Positions 51,875-59,536 of a DNA stretch of 64,000 nucleotides are shown piece by piece. The translations under genes and the position numbers were made by a program. This DNA comes from Pseudomonas putida (GTDB taxonomy: Bacteria > Pseudomonadota > Gammaproteobacteria > Pseudomonadales > Pseudomonadaceae), in assembly GCF_026625125.1 (NCBI RefSeq), contig NZ_CP113097.1:1612001-1676000 (forward strand). The letters are read 5' to 3'. Each line of letters begins with the position of its first letter. The stretch's first letter is position 1. The notes under the pieces were generated by a model. The model was not told where the DNA came from. It saw only the letters and a program-made list of their open reading frames with translations, and did not search any database.

Positions 51875-54800
51875 CTAAGGTATAGGCGCGTTATCTCCGG
51901 CGTAGCCCCCAACAAGGCGATTCATGTTCATCCATGTTGCACCGTCCCCGGCAGAAGTACTCGGAACAGGTTGCACAGGCGGGTGGGGTGGCGCCAACGA
52001 TCCGTTACTTGGCAGCTCTCCTGAAGGTAGTTGGCGCGCGGGCGTCGGTTGTTCCGAGTTATTGCCCGCTGATGGAGATGCCAAAGTTGTTGTACGTACA
52101 CCACTCGTATCAGGGCGGTCGAGGCCTACCCTAGGGAGTTGATACTCGGGTGTAGGTCGCATCGGGATACCACCTGCCGTCGTCGCTGGAGCCACGGTCT
52201 GTATCGCGCGCGCCGAGGCACCGAAAAACCCTTTGATATTTCCCCATAATCCGGCCAGGCTCGATGACACCTTCTCGGCGATCTGTTGAATGCCGCCCAT
52301 CAACGCCGACATCGACATCATCGACCCAATGCCCGCGACGGCAGAACCGCCCCACATCAACCCCTCTCTTACGCCGTCTTCGACATCCGCTAGCAGTGAC
52401 ACCCCCATCATTATCACCCCGGCCGTCTGCACGGCGATGCCGACAATGGCGGTGGCCGAAAAGGCGGCAGCAATCGCCGTGCCGGCAGCCAGCGCTCCGG
52501 CAACGGGGACCACTACCGATGCCACCAATGCCAGCGCCGCGATGCCGAAAAAGATCCACCCCATCGCGCCTGACCCCGGTTGCTCCGGTACCTCGTAAGG
52601 GTCCTCGTAACCTGGCATGGGGCCACGCCCGAGCGCGGATTGGCCGCGATGGCCGGTGGGGTCGCGCCAGGATATGGGGTTGCCCAACGCGTACAGGTAA
52701 GGGTTGATGCCCGCTTCCTCCGGTGCCAGAGCGTCCGGGCTATGGAAGCGCATCAGCCCTGGGTTGTATGCACGGTAGCCCCGCCCGAGCAGGTACCAGC
52801 CAAAGCCTGGCTCGCGCACTTCGCCGTTGAACGCCAGCAGGCTTTGCAATTCGTCGTCTTCGGCGCGCTCACCGTAAACGCTTTGATTTGCAGCGTGCAG
52901 TTGGCCGTCGGCGTATTCGCCCAGCACGCTGCCGCTGTTGTCGCTTAGCAAGAGGCGTCCCGAGCCGCTTTGCACGTGTTGCAGGCCCAGTGAGGTTTCG
53001 CCGTTGCACAGGTACTGCACCAGCACGTCGTCCTGCACGGTGCCGCTGAGCCGGTAGCCTTGGAAGCGCCGTATCACTTCGCTGGCGCTGCCGTGGCGCA
53101 CCCCCACCAAGTGGTCGTGGCCGTCGTAACGGTAGCTGGCCAGCGACTGCTTCCCGTCGGCGCTGCGCACTTCGCACAAGCGGCTGCGGTCATCGTAACT
53201 GAGCAGGTTGCCCCATTCGTCGTTGTTCAGGTTGCCGTCGGCGTCATAGCTGAATGCCTGGGTTTGCGGATAGTCAGGTTGCAGCGTGTGATTCACCGAC
53301 TTCAGCTGGAAGGGGTTGAGCTCGTCGAGGGCGAACGTGGCATTGTTGGTGTTACCGTCAGCGAAACGTGTCTGGCAGCGGGTGAGGTTGTCCAGCTGGT
53401 CAAAACCAAACACCTGTTTCTTGATCCGCCGACGTGCGCTATTGGCAGGCAAATCGCTGCCGTCGTATTCGACCATGGTCAATCGGCTGAGCGCGTCGTA
53501 GCTGAATGTCTCTTGCAGCAGCAGGGCATCGCCACGCTTGCGGATGCGCTGGTGCAAACTGTCATCGTCGCGCCACACCAACTCGAGGGTATCGACCGTG
53601 CCGTCGTCCAGTGTCAGTGTGCGCGTCTTTTCCCGGCCATGCTCGTCGTAGAGCACGTCGCAGGTGACGCTACGCTGGTTGCCTTCATGGGTGGTGACGG
53701 TCTTTTGCAGGCGGCCGTCTTCATCGTAGCTGAACGTGGCCTTGAGCTGGCCTTGATGGGTTTCCCTCAGCCGGCCTTTGTCATCGTAGCGGCTGCGGGT
53801 CGGCAACTCGCCGCCGCCACTGCGCAGCAGCGGCAGGCCTTGCAACGAAGTGGTGTACTCGAGCGCGTAGTTTTCGCCCTCGTTCTGCCCGGCCCAGCTC
53901 TCCTTGAGCAAAAAACCCTGGTCGGTGTAGCTGTATGCCCGTTCGCCGGTAGGTGCGTTGGCCTTGGTAATGGCGGCGTCCTTGCGATCGTAGGCGAAAT
54001 TGTAGGACGGCTGGGCCTCTTCACCGGCGCTGATGCCGGTAGGTTGAAGCGTCAGCTCCGGGCGATAGGCGAAGGTGGCGGTCTTGCCGCTGGCGCGCTC
54101 GTGCTTGTGCACCAGCACCTGGTCGGGGCGATAGTGGTATTTCTCGACACGGGTGCCCACGGTGAACTGCGTCATGCGCTCCAGCCCATCGAAAACACGC
54201 TTGCAGATTGCCTGCGGTGGCGCGTCGCGTCTTTCCAGCAGATGCAACGCTTCGGTCAGCTCTGCCTGGCTGTGGCTGGCGAAGGTGCGCGTCAGCACCG
54301 AGCGGTTGGGCCGCTCGGTCGCGAAAATGCGATCCCACGCGTCGTATTCATGACGCTGGGTAAGCGCAAGCTGCTTGTCATCGTCCAGGGGGTCGCGCAG
54401 GGTCTGGGTCTGCTCCACGCTTCGAGCCAGGCCGTCATACAGGTAGGTCTGTTTGCCCACCGTTTTGCCGTCCTTGTCCAGGCGGCTGTCGCTGATCGGC
54501 TTGCCGTGCACGTTCAGCTCGCTGACTTGCACCCCACGGCGCTCGCCCGGGGCGCTCTGGCGCTCTTGCCAGGTGGTGAGGATGTCACCCGTGGCGCCAA
54601 ACGGCGAGCGCTCCTGGCAAAATGCAACACCGTCCGGGCCTATGGTCTTGCTGCGGTCATTCCAGGCGTCATATTCGAAATGCGTGGTCAGCGCGAGTGG
54701 CAACTCACCAAGCTCGTCGTCTTCGAGCAGGTCGAAGCGGCTTTCCTTCAGTAGGTTGCCTACGCCGTCATAGTCGCATGCATACACCTTGTGCCAGGCA

Positions 54801-56923
54801 CGGGTGTTACGGGTTGGATGCTCGACTTCCAGTTCTTCCCACAAGGTGCGGTTAGCACCATCGAACCAGGTTCGCGTGACCACCCCCTGTGCATCGGTGA
54901 CAGATTTACAGGCCTGCCCGGCGACGCCCGGCGAGGTATAGCTGTACTGGCGCGTGGTCCCATCGGCCGGGAGGGTCTCGCTCAGTAAACGGTCGAGTGC
55001 ATCGTAGCGGAAAAGGACTTCTACCTTGTGTTGGTTTTTCTGGCGCATGACCGAGCCGGTATGGCGGGATACATCCACTTCGGTCACTTGCTCGAGGCGG
55101 TCATGCCCCTGGAAGGTGCGTTTGGTGCGCAGCAGGTTTGCGGCGCCTTGGTCATCGTCGACCAGGCTATGGAAATAGCGGGTGGTCGAGGTTTTTTGCG
55201 TTTCGCCGCAGTAGAGTGTGTCCTCCTGGTAGTCGAGGCGCCCGTGAAGCAAGGGGTTGTCGGGGTGGTGAAGGTATTTACGCTCGCTGTGCTGCAGGCG
55301 TATTGGCTCATCCCCCAGTTGCACGCGTTCTTCGCGGTTGGACAGCAGCCAATACCCGGCCGACTGGCTGCCGCCAAGGGTGTCGAACTTCCTGTAGTAG
55401 TAGCGGTTAGACAAGGTTTGCGCCTGGCCCTCGGCGTCGGTGGCCGGGTACCGGGTCTCTTCCTTGGTCGTGCGCACGAAACCGTACGGGTCGGGCGGGC
55501 AATCGTCGCCATCGCCTTGGGCCGGGTAGTAACTGTGGCGGGTGTATATCGTTCCGGCCAGGGTTGGCGCTTCCAGCAATTTGCCCTGGGCATCGTAACG
55601 GGGCACGGCCACTTCGGACTTGAGGGTCAGGTTGCCATGCTCGTCGTAGCGGGTGATCAGCACTTCTTCGCGCAGCTGGTTGCCGCGTTTCCAGCGACGG
55701 GTCGTGCTGTAAGGGAGCTGGAAGTTGTTCGGTTGCTGAGCGAAGGTCAGCCCCGGGAGCTCATGGTAGGCGGTCTCGATTTCCTGAATGTGTTCATCCT
55801 GGTTGGTGACCTGCTTGCTCAGCAGATGGAAGCGGTTGAATGTACGGGTGATGGTGCGCAGCGGCTGCTCCACGCCCTCAGCGTCGAGCACCCACTGTGT
55901 GGCGGTGGAGCCGTAGGTGAAATACTGGTCGGTGGAGTCGTAGAGATGATCCTCGCCATCGTCCTTCCACTGGATCCCGCTGCCATAGCCCAGGAAGTTG
56001 TTGCTGGTGTAGTCGTAGGTGGTGATCATCGGTGGCTGGTCGGCCCCGGGGTCGATCTGGTGGCGGGTCACCCGAGGCAGGGGGTCGGGCAGCTGGCCAC
56101 CGCCGGGGAAGGTATGGCCGTCGTCATCGTAGGCGATGGTCTCGACGGCGCCGCTGGGGGTGGCTACCTCGCTCAGGAGGAACAGGCCACGCTGTTCACG
56201 GTAGTCGAAGCGCCAGCTGGCCTTGTCGTCGGTGGGCAGCACCACGGCGTCGATGCAGCGCCTGGCCGGCGAGCCCTGACTGCTGAGCTTGAGTTCGTAG
56301 CGCGCCAGGGGCGCTCCCCCCGGGCCGGCCCCCGGATGCAGATCGATCAGTACCCTGGCGCTCTCGTAGGTCAGCGTGAGCAGAGGCGGCCCGGCCTGCT
56401 TGATATGGTTGAGGCAGGGGGCATTTTCGGCGTAGGGGTTTTGCGTGTGCTCAAGGGTGATGGCATGGCCGGAGGCGGCTTCGACCCGCACCGGCAGGGC
56501 CACGCGGTTGCTTTGCGGGCCGTGGAGCTCGAGGAATTCGACCAGGCCGGTCTTGTGCACCACGCGAAAGTGCTCGGCATCATCGACATGGAAGTGGAAG
56601 CTTTCCAGCTTGCGCTCGGGAATGGCGTAGTCGTTACTGTCGCCGACGACCTTGTAGCGCTCGCCGCTGTGCAAGGTGAGCATGTTGCTCGCCGGCACGT
56701 ATTCGGTAAGGTTAAACGTCCAGCCGACACCGAAGCCCGAATCCTGGTTGTTGAGTGGGTTGTAGACCAGGCGCAGCGGCAATGACGGGCCGCTGAGGTC
56801 GTTACCGACCAGTTCGGGCAGTTCGATGGCCAGGGTGTACTGGCCGGTGCGCGGGTCCACGCTGTTTTGCACGAAGCTCATGAAATTGAAGGCGTTGGAG
56901 CTGGCGATGGATGAGTTGCTCAT
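51875..56923 (-). CDS. RHS-repeat protein with hydrophobic C-terminal tail
   Basis: 1682 residues from ATG 56923 (a GTG/ATG-like opening to 56959 overlaps the previous gene's end). No signal peptide, PAAR or SpvB domain. It starts MSNSSIASSNAFNFMSFVQ, with VDPRTGQYTLAIELPEL and GFGVGWTFNLTEY, then dozens of YD/RHS repeats (FRYDALDRLLSET, YSYTDQGFLLKES, FSYDADGNLNNDEWGN) and the core end FGWYLLGRGYRAYNPGLMRF...ALGNPISWRDPTGH (Asp at about 1421). The tail (about 1428-1682) has two or three hydrophobic helices (VASVVVPVAGALAAGTAIA, FSATAIVGIAVQTAGVIMM), an amphipathic region and a Pro/Ser-rich end, and no recognised toxin domain. RHS proteins form a shell that holds a C-terminal toxin. No immunity gene follows. 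Confidence 0.92.
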   Translation of the reverse strand: MSNSSIASSNAFNFMSFVQNSVDPRTGQYTLAIELPELVGNDLSGPSLPLRLVYNPLNNQDSGFGVGWTFNLTEYVPASNMLTLHSGERYKVVGDSNDYAIPERKLESFHFHVDDAEHFRVVHKTGLVEFLELHGPQSNRVALPVRVEAASGHAITLEHTQNPYAENAPCLNHIKQAGPPLLTLTYESARVLIDLHPGAGPGGAPLARYELKLSSQGSPARRCIDAVVLPTDDKASWRFDYREQRGLFLLSEVATPSGAVETIAYDDDGHTFPGGGQLPDPLPRVTRHQIDPGADQPPMITTYDYTSNNFLGYGSGIQWKDDGEDHLYDSTDQYFTYGSTATQWVLDAEGVEQPLRTITRTFNRFHLLSKQVTNQDEHIQEIETAYHELPGLTFAQQPNNFQLPYSTTRRWKRGNQLREEVLITRYDEHGNLTLKSEVAVPRYDAQGKLLEAPTLAGTIYTRHSYYPAQGDGDDCPPDPYGFVRTTKEETRYPATDAEGQAQTLSNRYYYRKFDTLGGSQSAGYWLLSNREERVQLGDEPIRLQHSERKYLHHPDNPLLHGRLDYQEDTLYCGETQKTSTTRYFHSLVDDDQGAANLLRTKRTFQGHDRLEQVTEVDVSRHTGSVMRQKNQHKVEVLFRYDALDRLLSETLPADGTTRQYSYTSPGVAGQACKSVTDAQGVVTRTWFDGANRTLWEELEVEHPTRNTRAWHKVYACDYDGVGNLLKESRFDLLEDDELGELPLALTTHFEYDAWNDRSKTIGPDGVAFCQERSPFGATGDILTTWQERQSAPGERRGVQVSELNVHGKPISDSRLDKDGKTVGKQTYLYDGLARSVEQTQTLRDPLDDDKQLALTQRHEYDAWDRIFATERPNRSVLTRTFASHSQAELTEALHLLERRDAPPQAICKRVFDGLERMTQFTVGTRVEKYHYRPDQVLVHKHERASGKTATFAYRPELTLQPTGISAGEEAQPSYNFAYDRKDAAITKANAPTGERAYSYTDQGFLLKESWAGQNEGENYALEYTTSLQGLPLLRSGGGELPTRSRYDDKGRLRETHQGQLKATFSYDEDGRLQKTVTTHEGNQRSVTCDVLYDEHGREKTRTLTLDDGTVDTLELVWRDDDSLHQRIRKRGDALLLQETFSYDALSRLTMVEYDGSDLPANSARRRIKKQVFGFDQLDNLTRCQTRFADGNTNNATFALDELNPFQLKSVNHTLQPDYPQTQAFSYDADGNLNNDEWGNLLSYDDRSRLCEVRSADGKQSLASYRYDGHDHLVGVRHGSASEVIRRFQGYRLSGTVQDDVLVQYLCNGETSLGLQHVQSGSGRLLLSDNSGSVLGEYADGQLHAANQSVYGERAEDDELQSLLAFNGEVREPGFGWYLLGRGYRAYNPGLMRFHSPDALAPEEAGINPYLYALGNPISWRDPTGHRGQSALGRGPMPGYEDPYEVPEQPGSGAMGWIFFGIAALALVASVVVPVAGALAAGTAIAAAFSATAIVGIAVQTAGVIMMGVSLLADVEDGVREGLMWGGSAVAGIGSMMSMSALMGGIQQIAEKVSSSLAGLWGNIKGFFGASARAIQTVAPATTAGGIPMRPTPEYQLPRVGLDRPDTSGVRTTTLASPSAGNNSEQPTPARQLPSGELPSNGSLAPPHPPVQPVPSTSAGDGATWMNMNRLVGGYAGDNAPIP

Positions 56924-56955
56924 GACGGAAAACCTGTAGTGAGAATGGGTGGAAA

Positions 56956-57942
56956 TCACTGCACGGTGGCGCAGCGCACACGGGAAGGTCCGCTGTAGTA
57001 GCCTTCATGCCAACGGCCGACCATGACCCCGCCAGGCTCACAAGTGAACACGTTACCCTTGTCGACTTGTGAGGTGCTCCACGGCCCAGGTGTTACGGTA
57101 AGCGCACGGCCATTTACTTTAGGTGTCGCACATCGATAATGTGTACTGCCATCTGAGGTACCTGTGTAAGAGCGACCCTTCATGACCTGATTAGGAGGGC
57201 AAGAAAAGTAATGGCCGCCCGATTCCTTGAATGTGGTCGATTCGCTTTCATCGCTTAATGCAACCTCATTGTTGCCTTGTCTGAGACTGGCGCACCGATA
57301 ATGAGTGACCCCCCCCTCCCAGTCACCCATGTGTAATCGTGAAACAATTACTTTGTTCTGCGGGCAATCGAACTTGGAGTTCCATTCCCAAACAGTAAGT
57401 TCATCGGTGTCGTGCAGTGTCGTGGTCACGGGCTTCGGCGTATCGATAGTTTTTGATGTGGTCACTTCAATACATTTGACCGAGTCTCTCGGGTTTGCGC
57501 CTTGTTCCATTCTTTTTTCGCGAAGTTGTAGGCCGGGCGCAATCATGTTTTTCGGCGCAACCGCGTAAAGGTCTATAATTTCCCAAGGTGTTTGCGGGTC
57601 TGTAGAAGTTGTTGGGGCTATTGCAGTGCGTAATGTGATTTCGTGTTTGCCCTGACCGCGGGTGCACCAAGGATCATCGGTCATGTAAATAGTCGCGGCC
57701 GAGGGGAGATCCGTCAATACGATGCTTCTGACCTTCCAGTCCTTGCATTCCGCTACCGAACCCTGGGCGCTCAGATTGAATTGCTGAGTGACCCCTGAAC
57801 CGGGGCCGGGAATATAAAGCGCACACTTTTTCTTGTCTGGGTTCAGCAGCGTAATGGTACCGCCGGCCTGTGCATTTGCCGCGTGATTGAATGAGACGAG
57901 CAGTAAGGCTAGCAAACTGCACAGTAGAGTATGTTTAGCCAT
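56956..57942 (-). CDS. Secreted protein with three CP...C repeats (copy A)
   Basis: 328 residues. Sec signal peptide 1-24 (LLALLLVSFNHAANA). N-terminal domain to about 160 with four Cys (40, 66, 93, 157), a TITLLNPDKKKC and WKVRSIVLTDLPSAATIYM pattern. Then three copies of a roughly 24-residue module with first and last Cys: 193-217, 248-271, 301-324, of the form CPxNxVMxGR-(x)n-YRCA. The ten mature Cys could form five disulfides. The family is not recognised; the module resembles small beta-lectin-like repeats. Stop lies 32 bases before the RHS start, so the two are one operon. AT-rich against the flanking genes. Confidence 0.85.
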   Translation of the reverse strand: MAKHTLLCSLLALLLVSFNHAANAQAGGTITLLNPDKKKCALYIPGPGSGVTQQFNLSAQGSVAECKDWKVRSIVLTDLPSAATIYMTDDPWCTRGQGKHEITLRTAIAPTTSTDPQTPWEIIDLYAVAPKNMIAPGLQLREKRMEQGANPRDSVKCIEVTTSKTIDTPKPVTTTLHDTDELTVWEWNSKFDCPQNKVIVSRLHMGDWEGGVTHYRCASLRQGNNEVALSDESESTTFKESGGHYFSCPPNQVMKGRSYTGTSDGSTHYRCATPKVNGRALTVTPGPWSTSQVDKGNVFTCEPGGVMVGRWHEGYYSGPSRVRCATVQ

Positions 57943-58130
57943 GGTGGCTACCTCGCGTCGGGTCGATTAATAGGCCGGTGTCTGTAGCCGTGCTTGACGT
58001 GCCCCAGCCGTCATTACTCTTAAAGAAACTATTCCAATCGGGGCGGTGAGGCACCTGGCAAAAATGATAGGTTCTTCAAGGGCGCACAGGCTGGTCCGGG
58101 ATTAACTGGCAGGGTTAAAAAAGTGTAGTG
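57943..58130. repeat. Upstream regulatory segment, copy 1
   Basis: About 170 bases upstream of secreted copy A match 59247-59430 upstream of copy B (for example GGGGCGGTGAGGCACCTGGC in both, and GATTAATAGGCCG). The match ends near CTGGCAG. This is the upstream half of the duplicated cassette. Confidence 0.75.
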
Positions 58131-58229
58131 ATCGCCAAGATGACTATGGGGTGCCGTTAATCTCGCTAGTTGGCGAGTGGGCCTGCGGAAATTGAAAGCT
58201 TCGGCGCTGACAATGGATGGATTGCTCAT
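58100..58229 (-). pseudogene. Relic of a second RHS gene (first 14 codons)
   Basis: Downstream of copy B of the secreted protein, ATG 58229 begins MSNPSIVSAEAFNF, matching MSNSSIASSNAFNF of the RHS gene. The 32 bases between the copy B stop and this ATG also match the gap at 56924-56955. After codon 14 the similarity stops (58187) and the frame becomes unrelated sequence that ends at 58029. The rest of the RHS gene has been deleted. Confidence 0.8.
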
Positions 58230-58262
58230 GATTGGTAGACCTATAGTGCGAATGGATAAAAA

Positions 58263-59246
58263 TCATTGCACGAGTGCGCAGCGCACGCGGGTATCGCCAT
58301 TTTCGTCTTTATAATGCCAGCGACCAATCATGACCTTGGTAGGCCCGCATTGGAAGTTGCTCCCCTTCTCCCTTTGCGCATTGCTCCACGGCTCAGGCGT
58401 AACGGTAAGTCTATGGCCGCTTTCTGTCTTGGGTGTCATGCACCGATAGACTGTGTCGCCATTTTCGTCGCTGTAGTGATCTCGGCCGGTCATGACTTGA
58501 TTAGGTGGGCAAGTAAAGTAATGCCCGCCCTTCTCTATGAATGAACGGGATTGGCTTTGCTCACTTAATACGACGTAGCTGTCGCCTTGCTTTAGGCGCG
58601 CGCACGTATAGATGGTCTGACCGTTCTCGTCGTTGTAGTGTCTTCTACCAGTAATCACCCATTGTGGCGGGCAATTGAATTTAGAATCTTTCTCACCTGT
58701 TGGATAGTCACCGCTAGCGTCAACGCTCGTGGGTTTCAGCTTTGGTGTATCGATGTCTGCGGACGTTCTAACTTCAATGCACTCGACCGAATCCTGTGGG
58801 TCAGCCTCAGGCTTCAGTGTCATCGACTGCAGTTTTACGCCGCGCGTAATGATATATCCAGGCTGGAACGTATAGAGATTGGCGATTTCCCAGGGGGTCC
58901 GCGGGTCTGTAGAAGTTGAGGCCTCTGAGATGCGTAATGTAATTTCGTGTTTGCCCTTACCACGGGTACACCAAGGGTCATCGGTCATGTAGATAGTCGC
59001 GGAGGAGGGAAGATCCGTCAACACGAGGCTTCTGACCTTCCAGTCCTTGCATTGCAGGGACGAGCCATAGGCGGTCAGGTTGAATTGCTGGGTCACCCCT
59101 GTGCCGGGGCCGGGAATATCAAAAATGCATTTGTCCTTCTGCGGATTCAGCAGCGTGATAGTACCGCCGCCTTGCGCAACTGCGGCGTGGTTCACTGATA
59201 GAAGCAGTAGAGTCAATAAACTGCACAGTAGCTTATATTTAGCCAT
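58263..59246 (-). CDS. Secreted protein with three CP...C repeats (copy B)
   Basis: 327 residues, clear paralogue of copy A: signal peptide 1-24, Cys at 40, 66, 93, 156, then modules at 192-215, 246-269 and 300-323. In this copy the modules are more alike (RRHYNDENGQTIYTC, RDHYSDENGDTVYRC, RWHYKDENGDTRVRC), with a shared H-Y-x-D-E-N-G-x-T core that suggests the ancestral repeat. Residues 25-105 are much more similar between copies than the modules, so the repeats evolve faster. Followed by the RHS relic. Starts with a good promoter region shared with the divergent 829-residue gene. Confidence 0.85.
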   Translation of the reverse strand: MAKYKLLCSLLTLLLLSVNHAAVAQGGGTITLLNPQKDKCIFDIPGPGTGVTQQFNLTAYGSSLQCKDWKVRSLVLTDLPSSATIYMTDDPWCTRGKGKHEITLRISEASTSTDPRTPWEIANLYTFQPGYIITRGVKLQSMTLKPEADPQDSVECIEVRTSADIDTPKLKPTSVDASGDYPTGEKDSKFNCPPQWVITGRRHYNDENGQTIYTCARLKQGDSYVVLSEQSQSRSFIEKGGHYFTCPPNQVMTGRDHYSDENGDTVYRCMTPKTESGHRLTVTPEPWSNAQREKGSNFQCGPTKVMIGRWHYKDENGDTRVRCALVQ

Positions 59247-59536
59247 GGTGGCTGCCTCGCGTCAGATCGATTAATAGGCCGATGGTTGTAGCGGTGCTTA
59301 ACATGCCCCGGCTTTCGTTACTGTTAAAGAAGCTAACCCAATGGGGGCGGTGAGGCACCTGGCAAAACTGCTAGGTCCGGCGGGGCGCATAGAGGGGTCC
59401 AGATTATCTGGCAGCGTTTCAGGCTAGGTAGCCCAGGTGAATACCGAGGACCTGATAATTTTGCCAGTAGGCGGATGGCGGGGGCTCAGTTATAAAGAAG
59501 TTCGGCTCCCGCAAAGCATCAATAGAGGACAGAAAA
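59247..59536. promoter_or_regulatory. Divergent promoter region (parent copy)
   Basis: 290 bases between secreted copy B (minus) and the 829-residue gene (plus). The half next to copy B matches 57943-58130. The half next to the plus-strand gene has TAATTTTGCCAGTAGGCGG (59456-59474) and TTATAAAG (59491-59498), both repeated upstream of the 62361 gene with identical distance. An AGAGGA ribosome site precedes ATG 59537. Confidence 0.65.

Noticed and set aside
53060..54754. 564-codon plus-strand frame inside the RHS gene (and another at 55028-56785)
   Set aside because: Antisense shadows of RHS; composition is dominated by Val, Ala, Gly and Gln, with no ribosome site or domain.
51875..56923. Calling the RHS protein a Tc-toxin TcB/TcC component
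   Set aside because: No SpvB or TcdB middle domains and no TcA gene nearby; only the generic RHS core is present.
57943..58262. 66-codon ORF at 58029-58229 as a real small gene
   Set aside because: Its first 14 codons copy the RHS start and the rest has no similarity or ribosome-site support for a separate protein; treated as a relic.
56956..59246. Identifying the Cys-repeat modules as dermatopontin domains
   Set aside because: Only the C-P-x-G-x-V...C spacing is alike; the D-R-E-W-like signature is missing, so the match is too weak without a profile search.
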